Source: Clostridia bacterium (GTDB lineage: Bacteria; Bacillota; Clostridia; Christensenellales; UBA1242). Taken from it: a stretch of DNA of 64,000 nucleotides. The stretch is taken from assembly GCA_017503005.1 (NCBI GenBank), contig JAFVTW010000003.1:1-64000 (forward strand), given 5' to 3'. Below, one piece after another: positions 7,632 to 16,876 of the stretch (position 1 is the first letter of the stretch; every line of letters starts with the position of its first letter). The notes beneath the pieces were generated by a model. It was not told the DNA's origin. It searched no databases and saw nothing but the letters and a program-made list of their open reading frames with translations. The position numbers and the translations under genes are program-made.

Positions 7632-8879
7632 TTATTTTAGTACAACTTTCATAAAGTTCTTTTTGCCTTTCTTTAGAATGCATACACCATCTGTAAAGTT
7701 TTCTGTAGTGATTTGGTAATTGAAGTCTTTTTGAACTTCGCCATTTACTAATACACCACCTTGTTCACACATTCTTCTGCCTTCGCTCTTTGATGTAACT
7801 AATTTTGTATTAGCGAGCATGTCTACTAGTGAGCAAGGTAGATCAGCACTAGTTACTTCGAATGTAGGAGCATTGTCCATGTTTCCTGCACCTGTAAACA
7901 ATGCTTTACTTGCTTCTTGAGCAATTTTAGCATCTTCTTCGCCTCTTACAAATTTTGTAATTTCGTAGCTAAGTACATGTTTTGCATTTACAATGTTTTC
8001 GTTGATTAATGCTCTTACTTCGTCCATAGGAATGTCAGTAAATAGGGCAAACATCATTTCTACACAAGCATCAGGTGTTTGGTATACACCTTGGTAGAAG
8101 TCGTATGCAGAGATTTTATCTTTGTCTATCCAGATAGCACCCTTTTCGGTTTTACCCATCTTTTTGCCTTCTGGAGTAAGTAGTAGTGGGTTTGTAGCAC
8201 CTATTACTTGAATATCTGTGCCATTAGCAAAGTTTAATTTTCTTTGCAATTCTACACCTGCTACAATGTTTCCCCATTGATCTGCACCACCATATTGTAG
8301 GGTACAACCATATTCGCGATTTAGGTGAATAAAGTCGTAAGCTTGCATTAGCATATATCCCATTTCAAAGAATGTTAGTCCGCCTTCTTCAATACGGTTT
8401 GCATAGATTTCGTTTGATAACATTTTGTTTACATTGAAGTGTACACCTACTTCTCTCATGAAGTCGATATAATCGTATCCCTTAAACCAGTCGGCATTAT
8501 TAACTATAATTGCAGGATTGTCGCCATCAAAGTCTAGGAATATCTTTAGAGTGTCTTTTATTTTCTCTATATTAGAAGCAATTTGTTCTTTGCTCATAAT
8601 GTTTCTAGCTTCACTTCTTCCACTAGGATCGCCTATACAAGCAGTTGCTCCTCCCATAAGTAACAAAACTTTATGTCCAGCTTTTTGAAAACGACGCAAA
8701 ATGCAATAAGGAACACAGTGACCTATATGTAAGCTGTCGGCTGTAGGGTCGCTTCCTTCGTACAATGTAACAGGCATTCCGCTTTCTAGCACTTTCTTTA
8801 GACCTTCTTCATCTGTGCATTGATACAAAAGCCCTCTTTCCTTAAGTACACTATACAATTTTGTGTCTGTGGTTTTCAT
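7632..8879 (-). CDS. tyrS: Tyrosyl-tRNA synthetase
   Basis: This 415-residue class I synthetase charges tRNA-Tyr. It shows the HIGH motif (DSLHIGHCVPYCILRRFQ, about residues 50), the tyrosine-site YGGADQWGNI segment and the KMSKS-equivalent KKMGKTEKGAIW. It ends with a C-terminal S4-like RNA-binding domain (SEGRRMCEQGGVLVNGEVQKDF). It is full length. The gene is monocistronic and preceded by a T-box leader, so expression should rise when uncharged tRNA-Tyr accumulates. Confidence 0.97.
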   Translation of the reverse strand: MKTTDTKLYSVLKERGLLYQCTDEEGLKKVLESGMPVTLYEGSDPTADSLHIGHCVPYCILRRFQKAGHKVLLLMGGATACIGDPSGRSEARNIMSKEQIASNIEKIKDTLKIFLDFDGDNPAIIVNNADWFKGYDYIDFMREVGVHFNVNKMLSNEIYANRIEEGGLTFFEMGYMLMQAYDFIHLNREYGCTLQYGGADQWGNIVAGVELQRKLNFANGTDIQVIGATNPLLLTPEGKKMGKTEKGAIWIDKDKISAYDFYQGVYQTPDACVEMMFALFTDIPMDEVRALINENIVNAKHVLSYEITKFVRGEEDAKIAQEASKALFTGAGNMDNAPTFEVTSADLPCSLVDMLANTKLVTSKSEGRRMCEQGGVLVNGEVQKDFNYQITTENFTDGVCILKKGKKNFMKVVLK

Positions 8880-8941
8880 TTCGTTTTCTCCTTAAAAATA
8901 TTATTTGTTATAATCTTTGTTTGCTCCGTTTACACTAAACA

Positions 8942-9175
8942 AAAAAACATACCTTGTCCTAAAAGTCTTAAGGACGAAAGTATGTTTCGTGGTACCACCT
9001 TAATTCGTTTGAGTAATTACTCAAACCTTAATTGAGCCTAATTATCGCATAGGCAAAGCGATTTGCTCCCAAAGTGTAATTCGTAAAACAAATTGTCAAA
9101 GTTTTTCACCAACCAACTTTTCTCTATACACAAATTTTGTCTACTACTGGGTTTTGTTCATTGCAAACCAAGATT
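8942..9175 (-). promoter_or_regulatory. T-box riboswitch (tyrosine) upstream of tyrS
   Basis: Read on the minus strand, the leader contains the T-box core GGTGGTACCACG (8988-8999). A terminator hairpin follows, ACATAC..GTCCT / AGGAC..GTATGT with a T run (8942-8983). Upstream is a long stem I region, whose 3' side carries GAATTAC followed by ACTTTGGGAGC. The TAC at 9076-9078 fits the specifier for Tyr and matches the downstream gene. The core base complementarity and terminator are seen; the specifier is inferred from context. Confidence 0.92.
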
Positions 9176-9181
9176 AGTACC

Positions 9182-9210
9182 ATATTACTAAACTTTGTTT
9201 TGTTTGTCAA
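9182..9210 (-). promoter_or_regulatory. tyrS promoter
   Basis: On the minus strand, TTGACA (9205-9210) lies 17 bp from TAATAT (9182-9187), placing the start of the T-box leader near 9175. Confidence 0.85.
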
Positions 9211-9333
9211 TAAAAAGTTTTTGAAATATAACAAATATAGGGCTCAAAACAAAAATTTATTTTCAATAATTGACTAAATATACAATCTTTAGTACAATAT
9301 AATAACAAATATGTGTAAAAAGGGGGTTGGAAT

Positions 9334-9777
9334 ATGGCAAAACTTAACGGAATTGTTGAAGATACCGACCAAGTGTCTATAGAAAATGCTGTAGACCAAC
9401 CAAAAAGAAAACTAAATGGCTACCAAATTTTAAATATTGTACTGATATCTTTGCTAGTAGCTTTGGCTTTGGGTGTAGGCATATATTATCTTGTAAAAGC
9501 ATTAGATAAACCTGACCCAGTACTACCGGTGCTTACTCCTGAAAATTATGAGCAAGTAGTTGTAGATATGAGCTATGATGATGTTATAGATATTTTTGGT
9601 GCAGGTAAAAGAACAGAAGCTTCTGGTGCTAACGAAGTTGATTATATTTGGCAAGACAATGGTGGAAGAATAATGATTATCACATTTAAAGCAAACAAAA
9701 CTGTGGCAGGGCTTGTTCCTACAAAAGTTTTGGAAAAAGCTCAATATGGTATCATAGCAGAAACTCCAACAGTATAA
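9334..9777 (+). CDS. Membrane-anchored small protein with BamE/SmpA-like domain
   Basis: The 147-residue protein has a hydrophilic N terminus, one membrane segment (about residues 34-56), and an extracellular-side C-terminal domain. The latter (MSYDDVIDIFGAGKRTEAS, then YIWQDNGGRIMIITFKANKTVAG) resembles the SmpA/BamE-like two-helix, three-strand module. In that fold M-S-x-x-x-V-x-x-x-x-G is followed by a W-containing strand and a strand ending in F-x-x-x-x-V. Firmicutes use such domains in secreted proteins of uncertain role. A GGGGG-type site precedes the ATG. It is transcribed alone and ends in a strong terminator. Confidence 0.65.
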   Translation: MAKLNGIVEDTDQVSIENAVDQPKRKLNGYQILNIVLISLLVALALGVGIYYLVKALDKPDPVLPVLTPENYEQVVVDMSYDDVIDIFGAGKRTEASGANEVDYIWQDNGGRIMIITFKANKTVAGLVPTKVLEKAQYGIIAETPTV

Positions 9778-9780
9778 ATA

Positions 9781-9815
9781 AAAGACTTAAAACGATTTGT
9801 TTTAAGTCTTTTTTT
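9781..9815. terminator. Bidirectional terminator
   Basis: AAAGACTTAAAAC and GTTTTAAGTCTTT pair around GATTT and are followed by T's. It serves the 9334 gene and, on the other strand, the ABC operon. Confidence 0.9.
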
Positions 9816-9816
9816 G

Positions 9817-11685
9817 TTAATTAAATTGACTATTGTACAAGTTGTAATAGAAACCTTTTTGTTTCATAAGTTCGTTATGGTTGCCTTGTTCTATAATGTC
9901 GCCATTGTTTACAACTAGTATTTTGTCTGCACCTACTATTGTTGACAATCTATGTGCTATTACAAAGCTGGTTCTATTTTGCATAGCTACTTTCATTGCT
10001 TTTTGTATTAGTATTTCGGTACGAGTATCAATGTTAGATGTAGCTTCGTCTAGTATGATTAGGTCAGGTTTGGCTATTAGTGCTCTAGCAATAGTAAGTA
10101 GTTGTTTTTGACCTTGCGAAATGTTTGTGCCATTTTCATTTATTATAGTATCGTAGCCATTTTCTAGTGTTGTTATAAAGTGATGGGCATGTACAGACTT
10201 GCATATATTTATCATTTCTTCATCACTTATATTTGGATTGCCATATTTTAAGTTTGCCTTTATTGTGCCACCAAACAGCCAAGTGTCTTGCAGAACCATA
10301 CCTACTTTTTGTCTTAAATCACTTCTAGATACTGTTTTGGTATCTATGCCGTCTATGGTTATGCTACCACTATTTAGCTCGTAGAACCTCATTATAAGAT
10401 TAACTATAGTGGTTTTACCAGCACCAGTAGGACCTACTATGGCAACCATTTGACCACTATCTATTTTGCAGTTCACATCGGTAAGTAGTATCTTGTCTGG
10501 GGTGTATCCAAAAGTCAAGTTCTTAAATTCTACATCGCCTTTTATATTTTCCAGTCTGTTTGTAATTTCGTATACTAATTCTTCTTCGTTGTTTAGAATT
10601 TCTCCCACCCTTTCGTAAGCGGCTAGTGTAGTTTGGAATACATTGAATACTTGGGCAAGTTGTGTGATAGGGCGAGTAAATTGTTGACTGTATTCTAGGA
10701 ATGTTACTAGGTATCCTAGTTCTAATGCGAATTCGAAGATGCCGAATCCTTTACCACCCATAGGTATACCATTCAATATAAATATACAGCTAACTAAGCT
10801 CAGTACTACATATCCAAAGTTTGTCGCAAAATTGATAAGTGGCATTAGTAATCCTGCATAGAAGTGGCTCTTGAAACTGCTTTCGTATAGTTGGTTGTTT
10901 AGGGTTTCAAATTCTTTAATTGCGATATCTTCATTGGCATATGCTTTTACAGTTTTTTGATTTGTATATATTTCTTCTATATGTCCATTTACTGCACCCA
11001 TATCTTTAGCTTGGCGAGTAAAGTATTTTTGACTATGCTTCATTACTGTTTTTGTAAGGAATAGTGCTAGTGGCAACAAACACACCACGATTAATGTAAG
11101 CCACACATTGATAGTCAACATCATTATTAGTACACCAACTACTGTGATTACACAGTTGATTAGTTGGTTTAGTGTTTGTTGTAAGCTTTGTTGAATATTG
11201 TCTACATCGTTTACAAATACACTTAGTATATCGCCAGTTTCTCTAGTGTCGTAGTAATTTAGTGGTAATCGATTTAGTTTTTCTTTTAGTTTTTTTCTTA
11301 GGTTGAAAGAAACTTTTACCGACGATTTTCCCATTAGTACTTGGCTTATCATACTAAATACATAGTGCAGGGCATATAGGATTGCCATTGTAACAAGACA
11401 AGTGATAATAGCTGTAAATTTTGTATTTTCTGTTCCAGTTACATACAATCCTATTTCGGTAAGTGCTTTACCCATTATTTTTGGACTAATTACAGAAAGG
11501 GTAATAGCTATAGCCGAAAATATTATGGTAAGTATTAGTGGAATTTTGATAATACTAAGTTCTTTCAAAAAGTGTTTTAGTGTGCCCTTAAAATCTTTTG
11601 GTTTTTCTACACCACCTATTCCAGGTGGGCCACCACCAGAACCAGGTCCACGACGACCCATAGGTGGGCGAGCAGGTTGTGCCAT
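9817..11685 (-). CDS. ABC exporter half-transporter, consensus ATPase site subunit
   Basis: The 622-residue half-transporter has a Pro/Gly-rich N-terminal tail, six membrane helices (about residues 45-340) and an ATPase domain. The Walker A is GPTGAGKTT, the Walker B LIILDEATSNID with catalytic Glu, and the H-loop IAHRLST, all canonical. The signature is ISQGQKQ, not LSGGQ. The gene starts 1 nt after the stop of the partner half-transporter and is translationally linked to it. The combination of deviant signature here and deviant Walker B/H-loop in the partner is the pattern of heterodimeric exporters such as BmrCD or TM287/288. The substrate, drug or lipid, is not evident. Confidence 0.93.
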   Translation of the reverse strand: MAQPARPPMGRRGPGSGGGPPGIGGVEKPKDFKGTLKHFLKELSIIKIPLILTIIFSAIAITLSVISPKIMGKALTEIGLYVTGTENTKFTAIITCLVTMAILYALHYVFSMISQVLMGKSSVKVSFNLRKKLKEKLNRLPLNYYDTRETGDILSVFVNDVDNIQQSLQQTLNQLINCVITVVGVLIMMLTINVWLTLIVVCLLPLALFLTKTVMKHSQKYFTRQAKDMGAVNGHIEEIYTNQKTVKAYANEDIAIKEFETLNNQLYESSFKSHFYAGLLMPLINFATNFGYVVLSLVSCIFILNGIPMGGKGFGIFEFALELGYLVTFLEYSQQFTRPITQLAQVFNVFQTTLAAYERVGEILNNEEELVYEITNRLENIKGDVEFKNLTFGYTPDKILLTDVNCKIDSGQMVAIVGPTGAGKTTIVNLIMRFYELNSGSITIDGIDTKTVSRSDLRQKVGMVLQDTWLFGGTIKANLKYGNPNISDEEMINICKSVHAHHFITTLENGYDTIINENGTNISQGQKQLLTIARALIAKPDLIILDEATSNIDTRTEILIQKAMKVAMQNRTSFVIAHRLSTIVGADKILVVNNGDIIEQGNHNELMKQKGFYYNLYNSQFN

Positions 11686-11686
11686 A

Positions 11687-13429
11687 TTATTTGCCCTCCT
11701 TTTTTACCCTGTTGAATTTGGTTTGGCTATCTACAATTTCTTTGTATTCAGGGCAAGATTCTAGTAATGTGTCGTGAGTACCTATACCCACAACTTCGCC
11801 TTCGTCTAGTACGATTATTTTGTCGGCATTTTGTATAGTATTTACTCTTTGGGCAACAATTATTATAGTAGCATCAGTAATGTTTTCTCTTATATTTTTT
11901 CTAATCTTTGCATCGGTTTTGAAGTCAAGTGCACTAAAGCTGTCATCAAATATATATACGGCAGGTTTTTTGATAAGTGCTCTTGCTATATTTAATCTTT
12001 GCTTTTGGCCACCACTTAAGTTTCCAGCACCTTTTTGTATGATGTAGTCGTAGCCTTCTGGCTTTTCGCTAATAAATTCGTGAGCACAAGCTAGCTTGCA
12101 AGCCCATTCTATATCTTCTTGGGTGGCATTTGGATTACCATAAGTTAGATTGTCCCTTATAGTACCTCCAAACAATTCTACTGTTTGGCTAGCAAGTGAT
12201 ATGTGTTTTCTCAAGTCGCTAGGATTGTAATCTCTAAGGTCTACACCATCTAGTAGTATTTCGCCTTGAGTTACATCATAGAATCTAGGTATTAGGTTTA
12301 TAATAGTGCTTTTACCACTACCGGTACCGCCTATTATGGCTAGGGTTTCGCCGGGGTTTACCTTGAAACTAAGATTTTTTAGAGTTGGGGCTTCTGCACC
12401 AGCAAAGCTAAAAGTAACTTTTTTGAATTCTAATTTCCCTTTATATTCGCCAGTTTTGTAGGTTTTTACTTTTTCGTTAGATAGTATGGTTTCTGGCAAA
12501 TCTAGTATTTCATTTATTCTTTTTGCACTGGCACTTGCTCTAGGTACTTGTATAAAAATCATTACCATCATCACACAGCCCATCATTATTCTAGAGCTAT
12601 ATTGTGTAAGGGCAGTAATATCTGCAATATTTGTTCCTAATGTCGCACCAAAGTACAATATCAATATTATACATATAGAGAACAACAAATCTACAGTAGG
12701 TATTGCAACACCCATTATTACATTTGCCTTTGTATTTACATCTGCAACTCTTTTGTTTGCTTGTCTAAATCTTTCATTTTCTTGCTCTTCGGTGTTGAAA
12801 GCTCTAATTACTCTAACACCGGTTAGATTTTCTCTGGTAACAGTGCCCAGATTGTCCATATTTGTTTGCATTATCTTAAATAGTGGTATAATGTGTCTGC
12901 CTACTATTATAAACAGTCCAAATAGTGCAGGAATTAAGCCAACTATTATATATGGCAAAGTAAGGTCTAAGCTAAATGCCATTATACAACCACCTATAAG
13001 AATGATAGGAGCATTTAGCATTACTCTAAATGACATCATTACAAGGTGTTGAATTTGATTGATATCGTTAGTAGTACGGTTGATTAGGCTGGCAGTAGGT
13101 ATGGTGTAAAATTCGTTTAGAGCTACTCGTTGTGTTTTTTCAAAAACAATCATTCGTAAATCTTTACCAAATCCCATACCTATTTTGCTAGATAAGTAAC
13201 TAGTAACTATTTGACAGGTAATTACACCTAATACAGCTAGCAGTGCTATACCACCTTTTTGTAGTAAAAGTATAATAGCTTTGTTGCCTAGTTCCGGGTC
13301 TATACATCTAATCATATCGCTTAATAGTGATGGTACAAATAAGTTTGTTATTACTTGTATAATCAAAACTATTGATACAGCTATTAGTTGCTTCCAGTAG
13401 GGTTTTAAGTATTTAAATAGTTTAATCAA
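11687..13429 (-). CDS. ABC exporter half-transporter, degenerate ATPase site subunit
   Basis: The 580-residue protein has six N-terminal membrane helices (about residues 15-300) and an ATPase domain. Walker A is GGTGSGKST and the signature is a canonical LSGGQKQR. The catalytic Glu after Walker B is Asp (YIFDDSFSALD) and the switch His is Gln (IVAQRVNT). In the heterodimer, these residues together with the partner's SQGQ signature would form the non-hydrolysing site. It is the first gene of a two-gene operon. The start follows an AGGAGAAC-type site. Confidence 0.93.
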   Translation of the reverse strand: MIKLFKYLKPYWKQLIAVSIVLIIQVITNLFVPSLLSDMIRCIDPELGNKAIILLLQKGGIALLAVLGVITCQIVTSYLSSKIGMGFGKDLRMIVFEKTQRVALNEFYTIPTASLINRTTNDINQIQHLVMMSFRVMLNAPIILIGGCIMAFSLDLTLPYIIVGLIPALFGLFIIVGRHIIPLFKIMQTNMDNLGTVTRENLTGVRVIRAFNTEEQENERFRQANKRVADVNTKANVIMGVAIPTVDLLFSICIILILYFGATLGTNIADITALTQYSSRIMMGCVMMVMIFIQVPRASASAKRINEILDLPETILSNEKVKTYKTGEYKGKLEFKKVTFSFAGAEAPTLKNLSFKVNPGETLAIIGGTGSGKSTIINLIPRFYDVTQGEILLDGVDLRDYNPSDLRKHISLASQTVELFGGTIRDNLTYGNPNATQEDIEWACKLACAHEFISEKPEGYDYIIQKGAGNLSGGQKQRLNIARALIKKPAVYIFDDSFSALDFKTDAKIRKNIRENITDATIIIVAQRVNTIQNADKIIVLDEGEVVGIGTHDTLLESCPEYKEIVDSQTKFNRVKKEGK

Positions 13430-13641
13430 GTCTAAAGTTCTCCTTTTATATATTAATATATATATAAGTACTTAAATAAGTATAATCAAAAATAATTTTA
13501 AAGCAAACTTTTTGTTTTGTGAAAAACAAAAATACAACAAATTGTTAGCAAATAATATTTGAAAAATATATACGACAAATAAATACGAACAAATGTTTTA
13601 TTTTGATTGTTAAAAATCTAGAAGTAATATAAAATATAACT

Positions 13642-15903
13642 ATGGTAATCAAAGGTATTATAGAAGAAATTATTTTTAGAAACACAGAAAACGGGTATAC
13701 CGTTGCTGTAATAGATGCTAATGGTGAAGATATTACTGTAGTAGGCAAGTTTCCACAAGTTACTCAGGGCGAGTGTGTGGAGCTAGAGGGTAGTTTTACT
13801 AAGCATAACCGATATGGCGAACAGTTCAATGCTGCTAGAGTAAAAATTGCTAAACCAACTAGCGAAGATGGTATTGTAAAGTATCTAAGTAGTGGTCTTA
13901 TAAAGGGTGTAGGTCCTGTGACAGCCTTGTCTATAGTAAACAAGTTTGGCAAAGACACACTAGATGTTATAGAATTTAATCATCAACAACTTACTAAGGT
14001 AAGGGGTATTTCTGAGCGAAAAGCAAATGAGATATATGAAGCATTTAGCGAAATTCGCAAAATGCAAAATGCTGTAATGTTGATGCAAGACTACAATATC
14101 TCTACAAATTTAGCAGTAAAGATATATAACACCTATTTTGACAAAACTGAATTGATACTAAGAGAAAATCCATATAAGCTATGTGAAGATGTGGACGGCA
14201 TAGGCTTTTTTACTGCAGACAAGATTGCGGTGAAAATGGGTATAAGTCCTCTTAGTGAATATAGATTTAGAGCAGGTGTGCTACATGCCTTAAAAACTGC
14301 ATGTGATCATACCGGCAATACTTATGTAACCAAAGCTAATCTAGAAAGTGATGTTTGCGAACTACTAAAGGTTAGTATGGACGATGTAAATAGAAATGCT
14401 GTTCTAAATAAGCTTGTAATGGACAGTTACATAAAAATATTTGAGTATCAAGGCGAAGAGATAGTAGCACTTACCAAATATTTCAATACTGAAAAAATTG
14501 TAGCATATACCATCAATCTATTTAATGAATTGTGTAAAGATAAAAATTTAGATGTGGAAGATAGTATAAGTCTATACGAGCAAGTAAACAAAATACAAAT
14601 GCACACAAATCAAAGAGAGGCTGTCAAACTAGCAGTTAATCAAGGTGTGAGTGTAATTACTGGTGGACCTGGTACAGGCAAGACCACCATTGTAAAATGT
14701 ATGTTAGAAATATTTAAGGGTATGCGAAAGCATGTTAAATTACTAGCCCCTACAGGTCGTGCTGCCAAGAGACTAAGTGAAAGTACAGGCGAAGAAGCTA
14801 GTACTATACATAGAGCATTGGTGGTAGACTTTTTGGGTAGCGACACTTTTGTATACAATCAAAATAACAAACTTCCATACGATGTAGTCATAGTGGACGA
14901 AGTGAGTATGGTAGATGTGCAACTAATGTACTATCTAATCCGTGCACTTAAAAAGGGTACACAGTTGGTACTAGTAGGTGACAAAGATCAGCTGCCTAGT
15001 GTAGGAGCAGGTAATGTGCTGGCAGATATTATAAGTAGTGGTGTGGTCAAAGTTTGTGAACTTACACATATCTATAGACAAAGTGAAGATAGTTTGATTA
15101 TATCGAATGCTCACTTAATCAATGATTGCAAGATGCCTATGATTAATAATAAGAGTAAGGACTTCTTCTTTGAGGAGAAACCAGACCCTAGTCAAATGTT
15201 AGACTCTGTAGTAAATCTTGCCTATACTAGATTGCCAAAATTTTTAAATATTGACAGCTCAAAAATTCAAGTATTGGCAGCTATGAAATCAGGTGTGTGT
15301 GGTGTAGACAATCTAAACCAACAACTACAAGAAAAGATAAATCCACCTAGTCTAAAAAAACCAGAGATAGAATCACTCAAGGTTATATATAGACTGGGCG
15401 ATAGAGTAATGCAGATTACAAACAACTACGAAAGAGAGTGGATCAAAGACAATCGTGAACAAGGTGCAGGTGTGTTTAATGGCGATATAGGTGTGATAGA
15501 CCATATAGAACCAAACACTTTTGAAACTACAGTTTTGTTTGAAGATGGTAGGTATGCAAAGTACAATCGTAAAGATTTAGAAGAACTTATGCTTAGTTAT
15601 GCTATCACTATACACAAAAGTCAAGGTAGTGAGTTTGATGTAGTTATTATACCAGTTGTGGCAGGTGCACCTATGTTGTTGACAAAAAACCTACTTTACA
15701 CTGCTGTTACTAGAGCAAAGAAAATGGTTGTGCTAGTAGGCACTAAGCAAAATATTTTTAGAATGGTGCACAACAAATCGACAATTACGAGAAATACACT
15801 GCTTAAAATGTTTTTGATAGAGAGTGCTAATATTGATTCTTTTCCAACTACAGAAGCTGTACCTACCATGGAAGAAGTAGATGTAGACCTAATAGGAGAG
15901 TAA
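13642..15903 (+). CDS. recD2: RecD2 family ATP-dependent 5'-3' DNA helicase
   Basis: This 753-residue SF1B helicase works in DNA repair and replication-fork maintenance in organisms lacking RecBC. It has the long N-terminal domain typical of RecD2, with helix-hairpin-helix-like repeats (SGLIKGVGPVTALSIVNKFG; VDGIGFFTADKIA; residues about 80-210). Walker A is GGPGTGKTT, motif II VVIVDEVSMVD, then GDKDQLPSVGAG, and YAITIHKSQGSEFD and YTAVTRAK near the C terminus. It is full length. The stop is 3 nt before the comFC-like start, so the two form an operon. Confidence 0.95.
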   Translation: MVIKGIIEEIIFRNTENGYTVAVIDANGEDITVVGKFPQVTQGECVELEGSFTKHNRYGEQFNAARVKIAKPTSEDGIVKYLSSGLIKGVGPVTALSIVNKFGKDTLDVIEFNHQQLTKVRGISERKANEIYEAFSEIRKMQNAVMLMQDYNISTNLAVKIYNTYFDKTELILRENPYKLCEDVDGIGFFTADKIAVKMGISPLSEYRFRAGVLHALKTACDHTGNTYVTKANLESDVCELLKVSMDDVNRNAVLNKLVMDSYIKIFEYQGEEIVALTKYFNTEKIVAYTINLFNELCKDKNLDVEDSISLYEQVNKIQMHTNQREAVKLAVNQGVSVITGGPGTGKTTIVKCMLEIFKGMRKHVKLLAPTGRAAKRLSESTGEEASTIHRALVVDFLGSDTFVYNQNNKLPYDVVIVDEVSMVDVQLMYYLIRALKKGTQLVLVGDKDQLPSVGAGNVLADIISSGVVKVCELTHIYRQSEDSLIISNAHLINDCKMPMINNKSKDFFFEEKPDPSQMLDSVVNLAYTRLPKFLNIDSSKIQVLAAMKSGVCGVDNLNQQLQEKINPPSLKKPEIESLKVIYRLGDRVMQITNNYEREWIKDNREQGAGVFNGDIGVIDHIEPNTFETTVLFEDGRYAKYNRKDLEELMLSYAITIHKSQGSEFDVVIIPVVAGAPMLLTKNLLYTAVTRAKKMVVLVGTKQNIFRMVHNKSTITRNTLLKMFLIESANIDSFPTTEAVPTMEEVDVDLIGE

Positions 15904-15906
15904 GCT

Positions 15907-16596
15907 ATGAGTATTATGTTTCCTAATGGGTATAAGTGTGTAGTGTGTGGCGATGAGATAAGTGTAGACAGAAATGGATTTTGTGATAAGTGCATAGATG
16001 TACTACCAAAGATAGTGGGTAAGGTTTGTAACAAATGTGGTCTACCACTGTATAGCGATGCAGACTATTGTATGGCATGCAAAACACAGCTGCCTAGTTT
16101 TACAAAAGCATTTGCTCCATACAGGTATGAAGGTGTTGTCAAAAACCTTATACACAAATTTAAATATGATGGTGCCGAATATTTGGGTGACTGTCTAGGT
16201 AAGTTGTTGTATGATTATTTTGTAAAACTAGATTTGAGTGTAGATGTGATTATACCTGTGCCACTGTATCTGCATAGAGAATTTGAAAGAGGGTTTAACC
16301 AAGCAAGTACATTGTGTGGTTGGTTTGCAAAGAACGGTTTCGATGTGGACAACTATATGGTGGTCAAAACCAAAAATTCTAAAATGCAAGCTAGTCTAAG
16401 TTTGGCTGAGAGAAAAGAAAATATATCGGGAGCATTTAGAGTGCTTACCAAAAATAAACTGAAAAACAAAGTTGTGCTTTTGGTAGATGATGTGTATACA
16501 TCTGGTTCTACATTTGGAGAGCTAGCTGATGTTGTACTCAAAGCTGGAGCAAGCAAGGTGTACTGCTTGTCACTAGCTCGTACTTGTTTTGATTAG
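15907..16596 (+). CDS. comFC: ComFC-like phosphoribosyltransferase-fold protein
   Basis: The 229-residue protein has two N-terminal CxxC zinc-ribbon pairs (CVVCGDE ... CDKC; CNKCGLP ... CMAC) and a phosphoribosyltransferase domain. The latter has YEGVVKNLIHKFKY, VIIPVPLYLHREFERGFNQ and the PRPP-loop motif VVLLVDDVYTSGSTF. This is the ComFC/GntX layout; in naturally competent bacteria it is needed for transformation. Length is normal. It is coupled to recD2, so a DNA-processing theme is plausible, but no other competence genes are visible here. Confidence 0.92.
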   Translation: MSIMFPNGYKCVVCGDEISVDRNGFCDKCIDVLPKIVGKVCNKCGLPLYSDADYCMACKTQLPSFTKAFAPYRYEGVVKNLIHKFKYDGAEYLGDCLGKLLYDYFVKLDLSVDVIIPVPLYLHREFERGFNQASTLCGWFAKNGFDVDNYMVVKTKNSKMQASLSLAERKENISGAFRVLTKNKLKNKVVLLVDDVYTSGSTFGELADVVLKAGASKVYCLSLARTCFD

Positions 16597-16628
16597 AAAA
16601 GTTGAAGGTGTTTATCTTTAACTTTTTT
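16594..16628 (+). terminator. Terminator after comFC
   Basis: AAAAGTTGAAG and CTTTAACTTTTTT pair (one G-T) around GTGTTTAT and overlap the comFC stop. The remainder to 16876 holds a possible short peptide and a promoter region. Confidence 0.75.
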
Positions 16629-16773
16629 ATTTTGCCAAATTGTCAATATTCGCCAAAAGAGTATCAAAAGCAGGTTGTTTTTTATTGTTTATTAAATCAA
16701 AATGTAGTAGAATTAAATGTGTGAGCTTTTAATATATTGAAATATATTAAAATTTTTTAGAGAGAAATTGTAT

Positions 16774-16836
16774 ATGAAACTAATCGGTGGAATTTTTGTT
16801 TTTATATATTATTTTTTCAAAGAGTTATTTAAATAA
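16774..16836 (+). CDS. Possible 20-residue hydrophobic peptide upstream of secA
   Basis: ATG 16774 opens a 20-codon frame giving MKLIGGIFVFIYYFFKELFK and a stop, preceded by AGAGAGAAA about 6 nt upstream. The peptide is one membrane-spanning-length hydrophobic stretch with Lys at both ends. The secA start lies about 40 nt further on. It could be a regulatory leader, a small membrane protein, or chance. AT-rich spacers produce hydrophobic frames readily, so confidence is low. Confidence 0.3.
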   Translation: MKLIGGIFVFIYYFFKELFK

Positions 16837-16876
16837 TGATTATTAAAGTTTGCTAGTAAAAATATGGAGAGATTAG

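Noticed and set aside
12486..13052. 188-codon plus-strand frame
   Set aside because: Antisense shadow of the ABC exporter membrane domain; hydrophobicity comes from the complementary strand.
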